A DNA stretch of 64,000 nt from Cellulomonas fimi (GTDB lineage Bacteria; Actinomycetota; Actinomycetes; Actinomycetales; Cellulomonadaceae): positions 3,348,001-3,412,000 of the forward strand of contig NZ_CP110680.1 in assembly GCF_028583725.1 (NCBI RefSeq). The letters are read 5' to 3'. Positions 35,740-44,809 of this stretch are shown one piece after another. The stretch's first letter is position 1, and the number at the start of each line of letters is the position of its first letter. The notes beneath the pieces are model-generated. The model did no database searches, was not told the DNA's origin, and saw only the letters and a program-made list of their open reading frames with translations. The position numbers and the translations under genes were made by a program.

Positions 35740-37716
35740 GTGACGACCCCTCCCGGCGGCAGCCGCACCCCCACCCCGCCGGACGCCGGCACCCCGACGC
35801 GCGTGTGGCTCGTCGCGGCGCTCACGCTCGCCGCGCTCGAGGCCGTCCGTGCGAGCGGTCCGATGCTCGACCGGTGGTTCGCGGTCGGCACGGCCGCGGC
35901 GGGTGGCGCGGCCGTCGCGACCTACGCCGGTGCGGGAGTGGTCGCCGCCGCGCTGCTCCTCGTCCGTCGCCGCACCTCGGGCACCCCCGACGCGCGCACG
36001 GTCCTGACCGGCGCGGGCGTCCTGGCCGTCCTGCGGCTCGTCGTGCAGGCGCTCGACGGGCTCGCGCTCGACGTGTCCGGCCTCGTGTGGGTGGCCGTGG
36101 CCGTCGCGGTGCTCACGCTCGGCGTCGCGCACGTCGCTGGGCGCAGCGGCGGCGCCCGTCAGGCTGCGACCGGTCTCCTCGTCGGCTCCGGGCTGTCGGT
36201 GGGCCTCCAGCTGCTCCTCGGCACGTGGGACGCCGTGTGGCGGTCGGGCGTCGTCGGCTGGGTGGTCGCCGCGGCCGTCGCGGTCGCCCCGTTCCTCGTG
36301 ACGCGCGGGCTCGTCGACCCGGACGTCTCCCCTGAGCCGACCGGTCGCCCCCGTCGGCTGTGGGCGCTCGGCCCGTTCCTCGCGGTCACCGTGATGCTGC
36401 TCGCCAACCCGGCGTTCGCGGCGTCCCAGGCGGACGTGCCGCTCGACCTCGCGGGCCTCGTCCTCCTCGGCGCGTCCGCGCTCGGTGCGTGGCCGCTGCT
36501 GCGGCCCGACGTGTGGCCCGCCGCCGTGCGGGTCGGCGCCGCCGTCCTGCTCGCGGTCGGCACCGGCGTGAGCCTGTGGACGTCGGGGCCGGTCGCGCTC
36601 GTCGCGGTCGCCGTCACGCAGGTCGTCGCCGGGCTCGTGATCGCGACCGTCCTCAGCACCCGCCGCCCGGCGCCGCCCGGCATCCCACGCACGGCGATCA
36701 GCACGGGCGCCGCGGGCCTGGGCGTCGTGCTGCCGCTCCTGCTCTACATGCTCGACTACGACGTGCCGCTGCCGGTCGACAACGTGTGGGTCGTGGTCCT
36801 CGCCGCCGCGGTCGTCGGGCTCGCGGGCCTGCGCCGCCGCACGCCCGAGGTCGCCGCCCAGGTCGACGACCCGCCGCTCGACGACGAGAAGGTCCCCGCC
36901 CGCGTCAACGCCGCGCGCCTGCTCCTCATCCCGGGCGTCGTGCTGGCCCTGGTCGGCGTCCTCGCAGGACACCGCGGCTGGAGCACGACAGGCGCGACCG
37001 TCCCCGCGGAGGCCGCCGACGGCCCGCTCACCGTCGTCGACTGGAACCTGCACTACGGGGTGTCCCCGCTGACCGCCGTCGACCTCGAGGGCGTCGCCCG
37101 CACGATCGAGGCCGCCGACCCCGACGTCGTCACGCTCCAGGAGGTCGAGCGCGGCTGGATCTTCGGCGGGGGTGCCGACATGGCGACGTGGCTCGCGCAC
37201 CGGCTCGACATGACGATCCGGTTCGCGCCCGCGGCCGACCGGCAGTTCGGGAACGCCGTCCTGGCGCGTTCCGGCCTCACCGACGTGACCGTCCACCCGC
37301 TGCCCTACGGCGCCGGGCCGCAGCAGCGGTCGGCGCTCTCCGCGACCCTCACGACGACGACCGGCACCCCGGTGCGCGTCACGTCCGTCCACCTGCAGCA
37401 CCGCGCGTCGAACACCCCGACCCGGCTCGACCAGCTCGACGCGCTGCTCGCCGCCGAGCCCGTCACGGGCGCCGCGATCCTCGCGGGCGACCTCAACGCC
37501 GTACCCGGATCGCCCGAGCTCGACCTGCTCACCGACGCCGGGTGGGTCAGCGCCGTCGACGAGGCCGGCGACCCCGACGCGTTCACCGAACCGAGCACCG
37601 ACCCCGCGCACCGCATCGACTGGGTGCTCGGTCAGGGCGTGACATTCACCGCCGCGACCGTGGGCACGTCGACGCTCTCCGACCACCTCCCGGTGACCGC
37701 GACGTTCACGCCCTGA
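35740..37716 (+). CDS. Membrane-anchored endonuclease/exonuclease/phosphatase (EEP) family protein
   Basis: Protein of 658 residues. GTG at 35740 is 8 bases after TACCGT (35727-35732), leaderless; an in-frame GTG nine bases earlier is less well placed. Residues about 15-420 carry some ten hydrophobic helices with short Arg-containing loops. The EEP hydrolase domain follows from about 428: VVDWNLHYGVSP (catalytic Asn), VVTLQEVERGW (metal Glu), LAGDLNAVPGSPE (Asp and Asn), and IDWVLGQG ... LSDHLPVTATF (Asp-His). All catalytic residues are present and would lie outside the membrane or in the cytoplasm depending on topology. Substrate unknown: nucleic acid, lipid or sugar phosphate. Confidence 0.9.
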   Translation: MTTPPGGSRTPTPPDAGTPTRVWLVAALTLAALEAVRASGPMLDRWFAVGTAAAGGAAVATYAGAGVVAAALLLVRRRTSGTPDARTVLTGAGVLAVLRLVVQALDGLALDVSGLVWVAVAVAVLTLGVAHVAGRSGGARQAATGLLVGSGLSVGLQLLLGTWDAVWRSGVVGWVVAAAVAVAPFLVTRGLVDPDVSPEPTGRPRRLWALGPFLAVTVMLLANPAFAASQADVPLDLAGLVLLGASALGAWPLLRPDVWPAAVRVGAAVLLAVGTGVSLWTSGPVALVAVAVTQVVAGLVIATVLSTRRPAPPGIPRTAISTGAAGLGVVLPLLLYMLDYDVPLPVDNVWVVVLAAAVVGLAGLRRRTPEVAAQVDDPPLDDEKVPARVNAARLLLIPGVVLALVGVLAGHRGWSTTGATVPAEAADGPLTVVDWNLHYGVSPLTAVDLEGVARTIEAADPDVVTLQEVERGWIFGGGADMATWLAHRLDMTIRFAPAADRQFGNAVLARSGLTDVTVHPLPYGAGPQQRSALSATLTTTTGTPVRVTSVHLQHRASNTPTRLDQLDALLAAEPVTGAAILAGDLNAVPGSPELDLLTDAGWVSAVDEAGDPDAFTEPSTDPAHRIDWVLGQGVTFTAATVGTSTLSDHLPVTATFTP

Positions 37717-37734
37717 CGGAGCAGCCCGCCGCGC

Positions 37735-39198
37735 TCAGTCGGCAGAGCGGTGGTGGAGCATGCGTGCGACCTCGCCGATCGTCCCCGACATCGACGGGTA
37801 GACCGTCGAGGCGTCGGCGACCTGGTCGGCCGTGAGGCGGTGCGTCACCGCGAGCGTGAGGGGGAAGATCGACTCGCTCGCGCGCGGGCCGACGACGACC
37901 GCGCCGAGGATCGTGCCCGTCCCCTCGGCGGCGAAGATCTTCACGAACCCGTCGCGCACGCCCAGCATCTTCGCGCGCGGGTTCCGGGCGAGCGGCAGGG
38001 TGCTGACGGTGTAGTGCACGCCGAGCTCGGTGAGCCGCGCCTCGGTCGACCCGACCGTCGCGATCTCGGGTGCGGTGAAGATGTTGGCGGACACCCCGCG
38101 CACCGACAGCGGCTTCACGGCGTCGCCGAGCGCGTGCGACATCGCGATGCGGCCCTGCGTCGCCGCGACGGACGCGAGCGGGAAGACGCCCGTCACGTCG
38201 CCCGCGGCGTACACGCCGCGCACGTTCGTCCGCGACACCTTGTCGACCTCGACGTGCCCGGACGGCGTCAGCCGCACGCCGGCCTCCTCGAGGCCGAGGC
38301 CCGCGGTGGTGGGGATCGACCCGACGGCGAACAGCACGTGCGACGCCTCGATGACACGCCCGTCGGCGAGCGACACCTCGACCCGGTCGCCGACCCGGCG
38401 CGCACCGGCGGCGCGCGAGCGCGACAGCACGGTCATGCCGCGCGCCCGGAAGACGTCCTCGAGGAGCTGGGCGGCGTCGGCGTCCTCGCCGGGCAGGACG
38501 CGGTCGCGCGACGACACGAGCGTGACGTCCGCGCCGAGCGACGTGTACGCGCCCGCGAACTCGGCACCGGTCACGCCCGACCCGACGACGACGAGCTTCT
38601 CGGGCAGCTCCTGCAGGTCGTAGAGCTGCGTCCACGTGAGGATGCGCTCGCCGTCGGGGACGGCCTCGGGCAGGACGCGCGGCGTGGCCCCCGTGGAGAC
38701 GAGCACGACGTCGGCGTCGAGCACCTGCTCGTCGCCGTCGGCCGTGGCCGCGACGACGCGCGACGGGCCGTCGAGGCGGCCGTGCCCGAGGACCGTCCGG
38801 ACGCCCTCACGGTCGAGCCTGGCGCGGATGTCGGCGGACTGCGCGGCGGCGAGCGCCTTCACGCGGGCGTTGACCGCGGCGAGGTCGATGCTGTGCCGCG
38901 CGAGCGAGCCGACGCCCGCCTCGGCGATCGTGCCGGGCGCGGCGATCCCGTCGAGGCGGATCCCGAGCTCGGGCGCGCGGTCGGCGATCGTCATCCACTC
39001 CGCGGTGGCGATGAGCGTCTTCGACGGCACGACGTCGGTCAGCACCGCGGCACCGCCGAGGCCCGCGCGCTCGACGACGGTGACGTCGGCGCCCAGGCGG
39101 CGTGCGACGAGCGCGGCCTCGTAGCCGCCGGGTCCGCCGCCGACGACGACGACGCGGGGCGCTCGGGAACGGTCGGTGTCCTGCGTCGCTGTGCTCAC
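37735..39198 (-). CDS. lpdA: NAD(P)H-quinone dehydrogenase, LpdA type (flavoprotein disulfide reductase family)
   Basis: FAD enzyme of 487 residues related to dihydrolipoamide dehydrogenase. N-terminal VVVVGGGPGGYEAALVARRLG binds FAD; GSGVTGAEFAGAYTSLG binds NAD(P); the third FAD motif is NVRGVYAAGDVTG; C-terminal dimer domain. The redox CxxxxC motif is absent: the site reads GLGGAAVLTDVVPSKTL with no cysteine. This matches M. tuberculosis Rv3303c (LpdA), which reduces quinones and is not a lipoamide dehydrogenase. GTG start at 39198 with a weak CAGAAT -10 9 bases before it. Divergent from purine nucleoside phosphorylase. Confidence 0.9.
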   Translation of the reverse strand: MSTATQDTDRSRAPRVVVVGGGPGGYEAALVARRLGADVTVVERAGLGGAAVLTDVVPSKTLIATAEWMTIADRAPELGIRLDGIAAPGTIAEAGVGSLARHSIDLAAVNARVKALAAAQSADIRARLDREGVRTVLGHGRLDGPSRVVAATADGDEQVLDADVVLVSTGATPRVLPEAVPDGERILTWTQLYDLQELPEKLVVVGSGVTGAEFAGAYTSLGADVTLVSSRDRVLPGEDADAAQLLEDVFRARGMTVLSRSRAAGARRVGDRVEVSLADGRVIEASHVLFAVGSIPTTAGLGLEEAGVRLTPSGHVEVDKVSRTNVRGVYAAGDVTGVFPLASVAATQGRIAMSHALGDAVKPLSVRGVSANIFTAPEIATVGSTEARLTELGVHYTVSTLPLARNPRAKMLGVRDGFVKIFAAEGTGTILGAVVVGPRASESIFPLTLAVTHRLTADQVADASTVYPSMSGTIGEVARMLHHRSAD

Positions 39199-39326
39199 GG
39201 GTGCCCATTCTGCCTGCCCGGTCCGTCCGCGGCCGTCCGCACGCCGCCGTCCCGGGAGCGCGTGGCGTGCAGGGCGCGGCCGGGGCGTCCTGCGTCGGAC
39301 CGTTCCGTGCGGGCTAGCCTTCGAGC

Positions 39327-40178
39327 ATGAGCGACCTCACCGACGTGCCCGACCTCGACGACCCCGCGACCGACCCGTTCGAGGTGGCCCGCGCGGCCGC
39401 CGCGCACCTCGCGAGCGCGACGGGTGTCGCGAAGCACGACGTGGCGCTGGTCCTCGGCTCGGGCTGGGGCGGCGCGGCGGACCTGCTGGGCGAGACGGTC
39501 GCGGAGCTGCCGAGCACCGAGGTCCCGGGGTTCAGCGCGGCGGCGGTCGTCGGCCACGTCGGCACGATCCGCTCGATCCGCATCGCGGGCTCCCCCGACG
39601 ACGCCCCGAAGCACGCGCTCGTGCTCGGGTCGCGCACGCACCTGTACGAGGGCCGGGGCGTGCGGCGCGTCGTGCACGGCGTGCGCACCGCGGCGGCAGC
39701 GGGCGCGTCGGTGCTGGTGCTGACCAACGGGTGCGGCGGGCTCAACACCGCGTGGGCGCCGGGCACGCCGGTCCTCATCAAGGACCACATCAACCTCACG
39801 GCGACGTCCCCGCTCGAGGGCGCGACGTTCGTGGACCTCACGGACCTGTACTCGGCGCGGCTGCGCGACGTGGCCCGCACGGTCGACCCGTCGCTCGACG
39901 AGGGCGTGTACGTGCAGTTCCGCGGCCCGCACTACGAGACGCCCGCCGAGGTCGCGATGGCGGGCCGGATCGGCGGCGACCTCGTCGGCATGTCGACGAC
40001 GCTCGAGGCGATCGCCGCCCGGCAGGCGGGGCTGGAGATCCTGGGCGTGTCCCTCGTGACGAACTTCGGTGCGGGCATCAGCGACCAGCCCCTGTCGCAC
40101 GCCGAGGTCCTCGAGGCCGGCGCGGCCGCGGGGCCGCGGATCAGCGCGCTGCTCGCGGAGGTCGTCCGGCGCGCCTGA
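39327..40178 (+). CDS. punA: Purine nucleoside phosphorylase (trimeric type)
   Basis: Phosphorolysis of inosine/guanosine and deoxy forms to base plus (deoxy)ribose 1-phosphate; cytosolic. 283 residues. ATG at 39327 is 7 bases after TAGCCT (39315-39320). Visible family segments: LVLGSGWGG phosphate loop, LGSRTHLYEGRG, VLTNGCGGLN, DHINLTATSPL, GVYVQFRGPHYETPAE with the substrate-binding Tyr/Glu region, and VGMSTTLEAIAAR and SLVTNFGAGIS near the end. The product feeds the phospho-sugar mutase encoded next. A perfect hairpin follows. Confidence 0.96.
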   Translation: MSDLTDVPDLDDPATDPFEVARAAAAHLASATGVAKHDVALVLGSGWGGAADLLGETVAELPSTEVPGFSAAAVVGHVGTIRSIRIAGSPDDAPKHALVLGSRTHLYEGRGVRRVVHGVRTAAAAGASVLVLTNGCGGLNTAWAPGTPVLIKDHINLTATSPLEGATFVDLTDLYSARLRDVARTVDPSLDEGVYVQFRGPHYETPAEVAMAGRIGGDLVGMSTTLEAIAARQAGLEILGVSLVTNFGAGISDQPLSHAEVLEAGAAAGPRISALLAEVVRRA

Positions 40179-40203
40179 CGCCGGCCCCCGGACCACGCAC
40201 GAA

Positions 40204-40248
40204 CGCGGACGCCCGCGGCGGTCGCACGACCGGCCGCGGGCGTCCGCG
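40204..40248 (+). terminator. Hairpin after purine nucleoside phosphorylase
   Basis: Perfect 15-bp arms 40204-40218 and 40234-40248, 15-nt loop, beginning 26 bases after the stop. It separates this gene from the mutase, which has its own promoter. Confidence 0.7.
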
Positions 40249-40334
40249 CACGTCAGGCGCGTCGGCACACGGGCGCGCCACGCCACCGGGACCTTCGGCG
40301 GGACCTTCCGCGGCGCTTTCAGTACGTTGGCCCC

Positions 40335-42185
40335 ATGACCGGCGACGTGGTGTGGGCGGACCTCGAGGCGCAGGTGCAGGCGTGGATCGACGACGACCCT
40401 GACCCGCGGACGGCGCAGGAGCTGCGCGACCTGCTGACGGCGGCCCGCACCGGGCCCGTCGGGCTCGCCCCCGGGCAGGAGCCCGACCCGACCCAGCGGC
40501 AGGCGCTCGACGCCCGACGCGCGGCGCGCAACGAGCTCGCCGACCGCTTCCAGGGCCTGCTGCAGTTCGGCACGGCCGGGCTGCGCGGACGCCTCGCGGG
40601 CGGTCCGCACCGGATGAACCGTGCGGTCGTCATCCGCGCCGCGTCGGGCATCGCGGACTTCCTGCTGGGCGAGCTCGACGGCGTGACCCCGCCGCCGCGC
40701 GTGGTCGTCGGCTACGACGCGCGCCACAACTCGCGGCAGTTCGCGCTCGACACCGCGGGCGTGCTCACCGCGGTCGGCATCGAGGTGCTGCTGCTCCCCG
40801 AGGAGCTCCCGACGCCCGTGCTCGCGTTCGCGGTGCGCCACCTCGACGCCGACGCCGGGATCATGGTCACGGCCTCGCACAACCCGCCGCAGGACAACGG
40901 CTACAAGGTCTACCTGGGTGGTCGCGTCGTCACCGACGGCGGCCAGGGCGCGCAGATCGTCCCCCCGACGGACACCGCGATCGCGGCCGAGATCGCGCGC
41001 GTGCCGTCGGTCGCGTCGGTGCCGCGCGCGGACCACGGCTGGACGGTCCTCGGCCCGGAGGTCCTCGACGCCTACGTCGGTGCCGTCGTGGGCCTCGCCG
41101 ACCGGTCGCCCGAGGCCCGCGCCGCCGCGAAGAAGCTGCGGATCGTGCTCACCCCGCTGCACGGCGTCGGCGGGAAGGTCGCGCAGCGCGTGCTCGCCGC
41201 CGCCGGGTTCACGGACGTGCTGCTCGTGCCCGAGCAGGAGTTCCCCGACCCGGACTTCCCGTCCGTCGCGTTCCCGAACCCCGAGGAGCCCGGCGCGATC
41301 GACCTGGCCCTGGGGATGGCGGGTGACGAGAACGCGGACCTCGTGCTCGCGCTCGACCCCGACGCCGACCGGTGCGCCGTCGCGGTGCAGGACCTGCGCA
41401 CCCGCTCCTACCGCGGCCCCGACACCGCGGGCGCCGAGGGCTGGCGCATGCTGCACGGCGACGAGACGGGTGCGCTCCTCGGCGACCTCGCCGCACGTCG
41501 TGCGGCCGTCGCGGGCACCGACCACGCCGTGCTCGCGAGCTCGATCGTCTCGTCGCGCCTGCTCGGCGAGATCGCCACGAGCGCCGGGCTGCGGCACGCG
41601 CAGACGCTCACGGGGTTCAAGTGGATCTCGCGCGTCGACGGTCTCGTGTTCGGCTACGAGGAGGCGCTCGGCTACTGCGTCGACCCCGCGCACGTGCGCG
41701 ACAAGGACGGCATCTCGGCCGCGCTCACCGTCGCGGGGCTCGCGGCGTCGCTCAAGGCGCAGGGCCGCACGCTCGTGGACGCGCTCGACGACCTCGCACG
41801 CGCGCACGGCCTGCACCTCACGGACCAGGTGTCGGCGCGGTTCGCGGACCTCGCGGACATCGCCGCGACCGTGCAGCGGCTGCGCGAGGCCCCGCCGCAG
41901 CGCATCGCCGGCGTGCACGTCACGTCGGTGGTCGACCTCGCCGCGGGCACCGACGACGACCGCGACGGCCTGCCCCCGACCGAGGGCCTGCGGCTCTTCA
42001 CGTCCGACGGGACGCGCGTCGTCGTGCGCCCCAGCGGCACCGAGCCCAAGGTGAAGTGCTACCTCGAGGTCGTCGAGCCCGTGCCGGCGGACGCGGACCA
42101 CGAGGCCGTGGGCCACGCGCGCCGCGCCGCCCGCGCACGCCTGGACGCGGTCGCGGCCGACGTCCGGTCGGTGCTCGGGCTGTAG
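40335..42185 (+). CDS. Phospho-sugar mutase (PGM2/phosphopentomutase-like)
   Basis: Alpha-D-phosphohexomutase family enzyme of 616 residues; ATG at 40335 is 7 bases after TACGTT (40323-40328). The phospho-serine loop VTASHNPPQDNGYKVYL, the metal loop LALDPDADRCAVAV, the sugar loop GFKWISRVDGLVFGYEEALGY, and the phosphate-binding PSGTEPKVKCYLEV are all intact. The length and the EEALGY sequence fit the PGM2-like subgroup, which can interconvert ribose 1- and 5-phosphates. Its place among nucleoside phosphorylases and deoC supports phosphopentomutase as at least one of its functions. M. tuberculosis PmmB (Rv3308) has the same position. Confidence 0.9.
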   Translation: MTGDVVWADLEAQVQAWIDDDPDPRTAQELRDLLTAARTGPVGLAPGQEPDPTQRQALDARRAARNELADRFQGLLQFGTAGLRGRLAGGPHRMNRAVVIRAASGIADFLLGELDGVTPPPRVVVGYDARHNSRQFALDTAGVLTAVGIEVLLLPEELPTPVLAFAVRHLDADAGIMVTASHNPPQDNGYKVYLGGRVVTDGGQGAQIVPPTDTAIAAEIARVPSVASVPRADHGWTVLGPEVLDAYVGAVVGLADRSPEARAAAKKLRIVLTPLHGVGGKVAQRVLAAAGFTDVLLVPEQEFPDPDFPSVAFPNPEEPGAIDLALGMAGDENADLVLALDPDADRCAVAVQDLRTRSYRGPDTAGAEGWRMLHGDETGALLGDLAARRAAVAGTDHAVLASSIVSSRLLGEIATSAGLRHAQTLTGFKWISRVDGLVFGYEEALGYCVDPAHVRDKDGISAALTVAGLAASLKAQGRTLVDALDDLARAHGLHLTDQVSARFADLADIAATVQRLREAPPQRIAGVHVTSVVDLAAGTDDDRDGLPPTEGLRLFTSDGTRVVVRPSGTEPKVKCYLEVVEPVPADADHEAVGHARRAARARLDAVAADVRSVLGL

Positions 42186-42196
42186 CGCACGCGACG

Positions 42197-42279
42197 GCGC
42201 GTCATCAGGCGCCGCCGGTCGGCCCCCGCCGGTCAGCGCGTCGTCAAGCGCCGGTCGGCCCCGCGCCGGTCAGCGCGTC
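42197..42279. repeat. Imperfect tandem repeat overlapping the 3' end of the CBM2 gene
   Basis: Two related units, 42197-42235 (39 bases) and 42236-42272 (37 bases), plus a 7-base third start. Each begins GCGCGTC and ends CCGGTCA. The second unit includes the stop codon of the minus-strand gene. Could act in termination, or be a duplicated gene end. Confidence 0.55.
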
Positions 42280-44582
42280 TGCGCGCACCCCACGTCGTGC
42301 ACCGCTCGCGCCATTTCGGGCGTCGGCGCGGTCCCCTGCAGCCCGAACGTCGCGGTCTCCCCCGCGCGCAGGGTGCCGTTGTACGACATGTTCTCGGCGG
42401 TCACGCTCGACCCGGACGTGCCGAGCTGCGCGTTCCAGACGGCCGTCACGTTCTTGCCCGGGGGCAGGGTCCACGACACGGCCCAGCCGCTCACACCCGC
42501 CGACCCGGCGGTCACGACGAGCTCGGCCTGGTACCAGGCGCGTCCCTCGCTCTCCCACGTCGTCGTCACGCGGTAGGTCGCGGCGCACCCGCCGGCCGTG
42601 ACGGGCTCGGGCGGGGCGACGCCGCCGTTCGTGCCCCCGGGGTTCACGGGGGGTGTCGGCGGGGTCCCGGTGCTGTCCCCGCCGGTCGGCGGCGCGGTCG
42701 GCGGTCGGGTCGACTGCGGCGTCGGCTGCGACGACGGTGAGGCGCCGGGCTCGGGCGTCGCCGTGACGGGCGGCTGCGCGGGGGCGAGCTGCGGGTCGGA
42801 GAACGCGAGCGCGTCCGCCGGGAGGGGCGTCGGCGCCACGTTGACGTCAGGACGCGGCTGCTCGCCGTCGCACGCGCGCGCGGGCTCGTACGCGACGTAG
42901 CCGCCCGCGTCACAGGTGAACCCGACGACGGCGTCCCCGCCGACGACGACCGACCCGCTGAGCCGCGCGGACGAGCGCACGACGGCCATGTCCTTGACGA
43001 CCGCGGACCCGCCGACGACGGCGCCGCTCTCGACCCACGCACGGCCCTCGATGCGCGCGGCCCCGGTGACCCGCGCGTCGCCGCGGACCACGGCGTGCGG
43101 ACCGATCCACGCGGTCGCGTCGACGCGTGCGGCGTCGTCGACCCAGCCGCCCCCGTTCGGGTGCCGGTGGCCGCCGGGCGCCGCGGGCTGCGTGGACTCG
43201 TCGACGACCGTCGCACCGGCGAGCCGGAGCTCGTACGGGTACCTGGGGACGTCGCCGAACCCGCTCGCGGAGTCGACGACGTGCGGTTGCCTGGGCGTGC
43301 CCGTCACGACGAGGTACACGTCGCTCTCGCCGTCCCGCAGCGAGAACTGGAGCTCGGCGTCGTCCCCCTCGGTGACGGGGCTGTAGCGCGGCGACTCGCC
43401 GCCGAGCGCGACGAACCCGACCGACCAGCCGGCGTCGGGCGCGGCGCTGTTGCCCCGCAGGCGCACGTGGACCGTGCGGGCGCCGGGCTCGGGCTGCAGG
43501 CGGACGACGTTGTAGCCGTAGTCGGAGGGCGCGAACGCGTCGGGCACGCGGTAGTGGCCGGGGTCGTCGGCGACCGCCTCGACGGGCGTGGTGCGGCCCG
43601 CGAGCAGGACCGGGTCGAGCGTCGCGACCGTGTCCGCGAGCTCGCGGGACGGCCCGAGGTCCCACGCGACCGTCCGCATCGCGTACTCGGCGACGCGGCG
43701 GTTGAGCGCCGACTGCGTGAGCCCGGCGACCCCGCGGTACGCCTCCAGCGCCGTGCGCGTCCCGTCGCCGCCACGCCAGATGCGGGAGACGACCCGGTCG
43801 TCGTCGCGCTCCGCGAGGTACTGCAGGAGCAGCCAGCCGCCGTCACCGAGCCGCGCGCTCGACCACGGCAGCGACGGGCTGCGGACCAGGTCGGCGAGGT
43901 CGCCGATGCCGCCCGCCGCGCTCACGGTCGCGAGGTAGGCCGCGCTCGCCGCGGCGAACGTCCCCGCGGAGTCGCCCGCGACGCCGCCGTCGGGCGACTC
44001 GCTGCGCGCGAAGCCGAGGACCATCTCGGCGAACCCCCGGGCCAGGTCCCACGAGGGGGCGGGCGCGTCCGACCCGCCGCCGCCCGCGAGCGTGGGCACG
44101 GTCGCCCGGACGAGGCCGACGCCGCTCTCCACGGCGCCGCTCACCGTCCGGGTCTGCGCCGAGAGCCCGCCGTGCGCCGCGGCGACGGGCTGCTCGCGGC
44201 CCGAGCCGGGGCCCTCGGTCCAGGTGCCGTCGACGACGACGACGACCTTCGACTCCGCGATCGCCCCGTCGGGCGCGGCGACCGCGAGCTCGTCGACGGT
44301 CGTGTCGTAGAGCGCGTCGAGCGCGGCGACGGTCCGCGCGGGGTCGAAGCGCAGGTCGAGCGTGGCGTGCGTCGGGTCCGCGCCGGGCAGGTCGCCCCAC
44401 GCCAGCACGACCGACTCGCCCTGCCGGACGTGACCGTCCTCCCACGCCTGCGCCCAGCCGTCCGGGACGACGACGGGCGGCGTGTCGTCGGTGTGCGAGA
44501 GCGCGACGGCGACGACTCCTCCGGCGGCGAGGACCGGCACGACGAGGGCGGCGACGACCGCGGCGCGTCGGATCCGTGCCAT
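42270..44582 (-). CDS. Secreted Svx-like (DUF6055) protein with hexapeptide beta-helix and CBM2
   Basis: Exported multidomain protein of 770 residues. ATG at 44582 has GGGAGGA about 9 bases upstream; signal anchor or peptide about 4-30 (AAVVAALVVPVLAAGGVVAVAL). Residues about 40-400 look like the Svx/AvrXca-type DUF6055 domain known from plant-pathogen secreted proteins (EDGHVRQGESVVLAWGDLP early, KVVVVVDGTW, then ALNRRVAEYAMRTVAWDLG). A jelly-roll-like part about 400-475 follows. About 480-560 is a left-handed beta-helix with many hexapeptide turns (ATAWIGPHAVVRGDARVTGA, GGSAVVKDMAVV). A Pro/Thr/Ser linker about 562-660 leads to CBM2 (664-770) with end cysteines (GGCAATYRV ... DVGCAQTR) and several Trp. 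Binds cellulose probably; activity unknown. Confidence 0.82.
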   Translation of the reverse strand: MARIRRAAVVAALVVPVLAAGGVVAVALSHTDDTPPVVVPDGWAQAWEDGHVRQGESVVLAWGDLPGADPTHATLDLRFDPARTVAALDALYDTTVDELAVAAPDGAIAESKVVVVVDGTWTEGPGSGREQPVAAAHGGLSAQTRTVSGAVESGVGLVRATVPTLAGGGGSDAPAPSWDLARGFAEMVLGFARSESPDGGVAGDSAGTFAAASAAYLATVSAAGGIGDLADLVRSPSLPWSSARLGDGGWLLLQYLAERDDDRVVSRIWRGGDGTRTALEAYRGVAGLTQSALNRRVAEYAMRTVAWDLGPSRELADTVATLDPVLLAGRTTPVEAVADDPGHYRVPDAFAPSDYGYNVVRLQPEPGARTVHVRLRGNSAAPDAGWSVGFVALGGESPRYSPVTEGDDAELQFSLRDGESDVYLVVTGTPRQPHVVDSASGFGDVPRYPYELRLAGATVVDESTQPAAPGGHRHPNGGGWVDDAARVDATAWIGPHAVVRGDARVTGAARIEGRAWVESGAVVGGSAVVKDMAVVRSSARLSGSVVVGGDAVVGFTCDAGGYVAYEPARACDGEQPRPDVNVAPTPLPADALAFSDPQLAPAQPPVTATPEPGASPSSQPTPQSTRPPTAPPTGGDSTGTPPTPPVNPGGTNGGVAPPEPVTAGGCAATYRVTTTWESEGRAWYQAELVVTAGSAGVSGWAVSWTLPPGKNVTAVWNAQLGTSGSSVTAENMSYNGTLRAGETATFGLQGTAPTPEMARAVHDVGCAQTR

Positions 44583-44809
44583 CCCGGCGCGTCCTCCCGT
44601 CCGTCGCCTCGCCGCGCGGGCAGCGCGACATGACCGCGCCGGTCGCGCGGCCCGCCCCACTGTCCCGGGGCGGCGCGGCCGGAGTCAATCGACGGGTATC
44701 CCGCATCCGGGTGAATCGGCCGCTCCGGACACCCCGGGGGCGCACGGCGCGAACGCCGACCGGGACCGTCCGGGCAGGTCGGAGGCCGGCCGGGTGGACC
44801 GGGACGGCG

